From Pelomonas sp. Root1237 (lineage in GTDB: Bacteria; Pseudomonadota; Gammaproteobacteria; Burkholderiales; Burkholderiaceae_C), in the NCBI RefSeq assembly GCF_001425055.1, contig NZ_LMDK01000021.1:1-64000 (forward strand): a stretch of 64,000 nt of DNA, written 5' to 3'. The notes below the pieces were generated by a model, which saw only the letters and a list, made by a program, of their open reading frames with translations, was not told the origin of the DNA and searched no databases. Made by a program: the position numbers and the translations under genes. How positions within the stretch are numbered: the first letter of the stretch is position 1; each line of letters starts with the position of its first letter. Of the stretch, positions 63,585 to 64,000 are shown piece by piece.

Positions 63585-64000
63585 ATGCCGTCGGCCAAGC
63601 CCATCGTCGGCATCGGCCGTGTGCTGCTGTGGAGCGGCGGCAGCCTGTGGATAGGCCGTGCCACGGGCCACGCGCAGGCCCATGCCCATCACGCCATCCA
63701 GGTCTCGATGGCGCTCACGGGGCGGCTGCGCCTGTGCGGCGCCGAAACGCCGTGGCGGGACCACGCCGTCGCCATGGTTCACCCCCACCAGCGCCACCAG
63801 TTCGATGGCGGCGGCGAGACGGTGGCACAGATCTTTGTGGAACCAGAGACCACGCAAGGCCGCGCCCTGCTGCAGCTGCACGACGCAGCGCCCATCGTCG
63901 ACCTGCCCAGCGAGACGATTCAGCCCCTGCTCGCTGCCTTGCGCGACGGCTTCGCCAGCGAAGCGCCGGACGAGGCCCTCATCGCCATCAGCCACCGCCT
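63585..64000 (+). CDS. AraC-type regulator, N-terminal part (runs off window)
   Basis: An open frame with a strong GGGAGG site before ATG 63585 continues past the right edge, giving at least 138 residues. The cupin-like N-terminal domain (HAHHAIQVSMALTGRLRL; MVHPHQRHQFDGG) is typical of AraC-family regulators, whose HTH would lie beyond the window. Divergent from the Cys-rich gene, 122 bp between starts. Confidence 0.7.
   Translation, partial: MPSAKPIVGIGRVLLWSGGSLWIGRATGHAQAHAHHAIQVSMALTGRLRLCGAETPWRDHAVAMVHPHQRHQFDGGGETVAQIFVEPETTQGRALLQLHDAAPIVDLPSETIQPLLAALRDGFASEAPDEALIAISHR

Noticed and set aside
62577-63995. A 472-codon minus-strand frame at the right end
   Set aside because: Covers the SDR and AraC genes antisense with shadow composition; the real minus-strand gene there is the 54-residue Cys-rich one in another frame.

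Overview
The window is high-GC DNA from a betaproteobacterium, most likely a Burkholderiales member of the Roseateles/Rubrivivax type. The evidence is the gene order (hslUV, STAS protein, dksA, COG0523 GTPase; corC-lnt-glyQ-glyS-gmhB-plsC-metallopeptidase), the style of the proteins and a PEP-CTERM-tagged lipase. I see no rRNA, tRNA, CRISPR array, prophage or intact insertion sequence. The order call is inferred from protein style, not from a database comparison.

Layout. 1-675: the tail of an unknown gene and a large inverted repeat. 676-13792: a complete assimilatory nitrate locus. It holds an ANTAR antiterminator fused to a PilJ-type sensor domain, a NarK/Nrt-type transporter, a small secreted protein, a PP2C phosphatase-protein kinase fusion, NirB, a periplasmic PilJ-domain protein, NirD, a 47-codon reading frame that copies the start of the nitrate reductase, the molybdopterin nitrate reductase, and the SUMT that makes the siroheme precursor. 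14293-19565: two exported glycosidases (GH3 and GH31, the latter with a PA14-like insert), suggesting xyloglucan-type glycan use. 19694-24857: GST, Gre-like factor, chemoreceptor, CoaX, PAP2 phosphatase and a small unknown protein.

24924-37527 is the most unusual region. It has a substrate-binding protein coupled to a Cache hybrid kinase, two LuxR-type regulators, a second hybrid kinase, and a 1920-residue protein. That protein joins a GMC oxidoreductase (with a CxxCxxCxxxC cluster), an alpha/beta hydrolase with a Cys in the nucleophile position, and a PhoD-like metallophosphatase. 37531-51261: housekeeping genes. 51597-64000: mostly small enzymes with divergent regulators (MBL hydrolase/MerR, azoreductase-pirin/LysR, SDR/LysR), then a short Cys-rich metallothionein-like gene and an AraC-type regulator cut by the window edge.

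Four non-coding observations stand out. (1) Five copies of a structured intergenic repeat share a hairpin whose stem varies by compensatory changes, and four of them begin 0-4 bases after a stop codon. (2) A 269-bp nested inverted repeat lies between convergent genes. (3) A hairpin with an ANTAR-type A1/G4 hexaloop and mutually exclusive downstream stems lies ahead of the nitrate transporter. (4) The first 16 codons of the nitrate reductase are duplicated with almost only synonymous differences.
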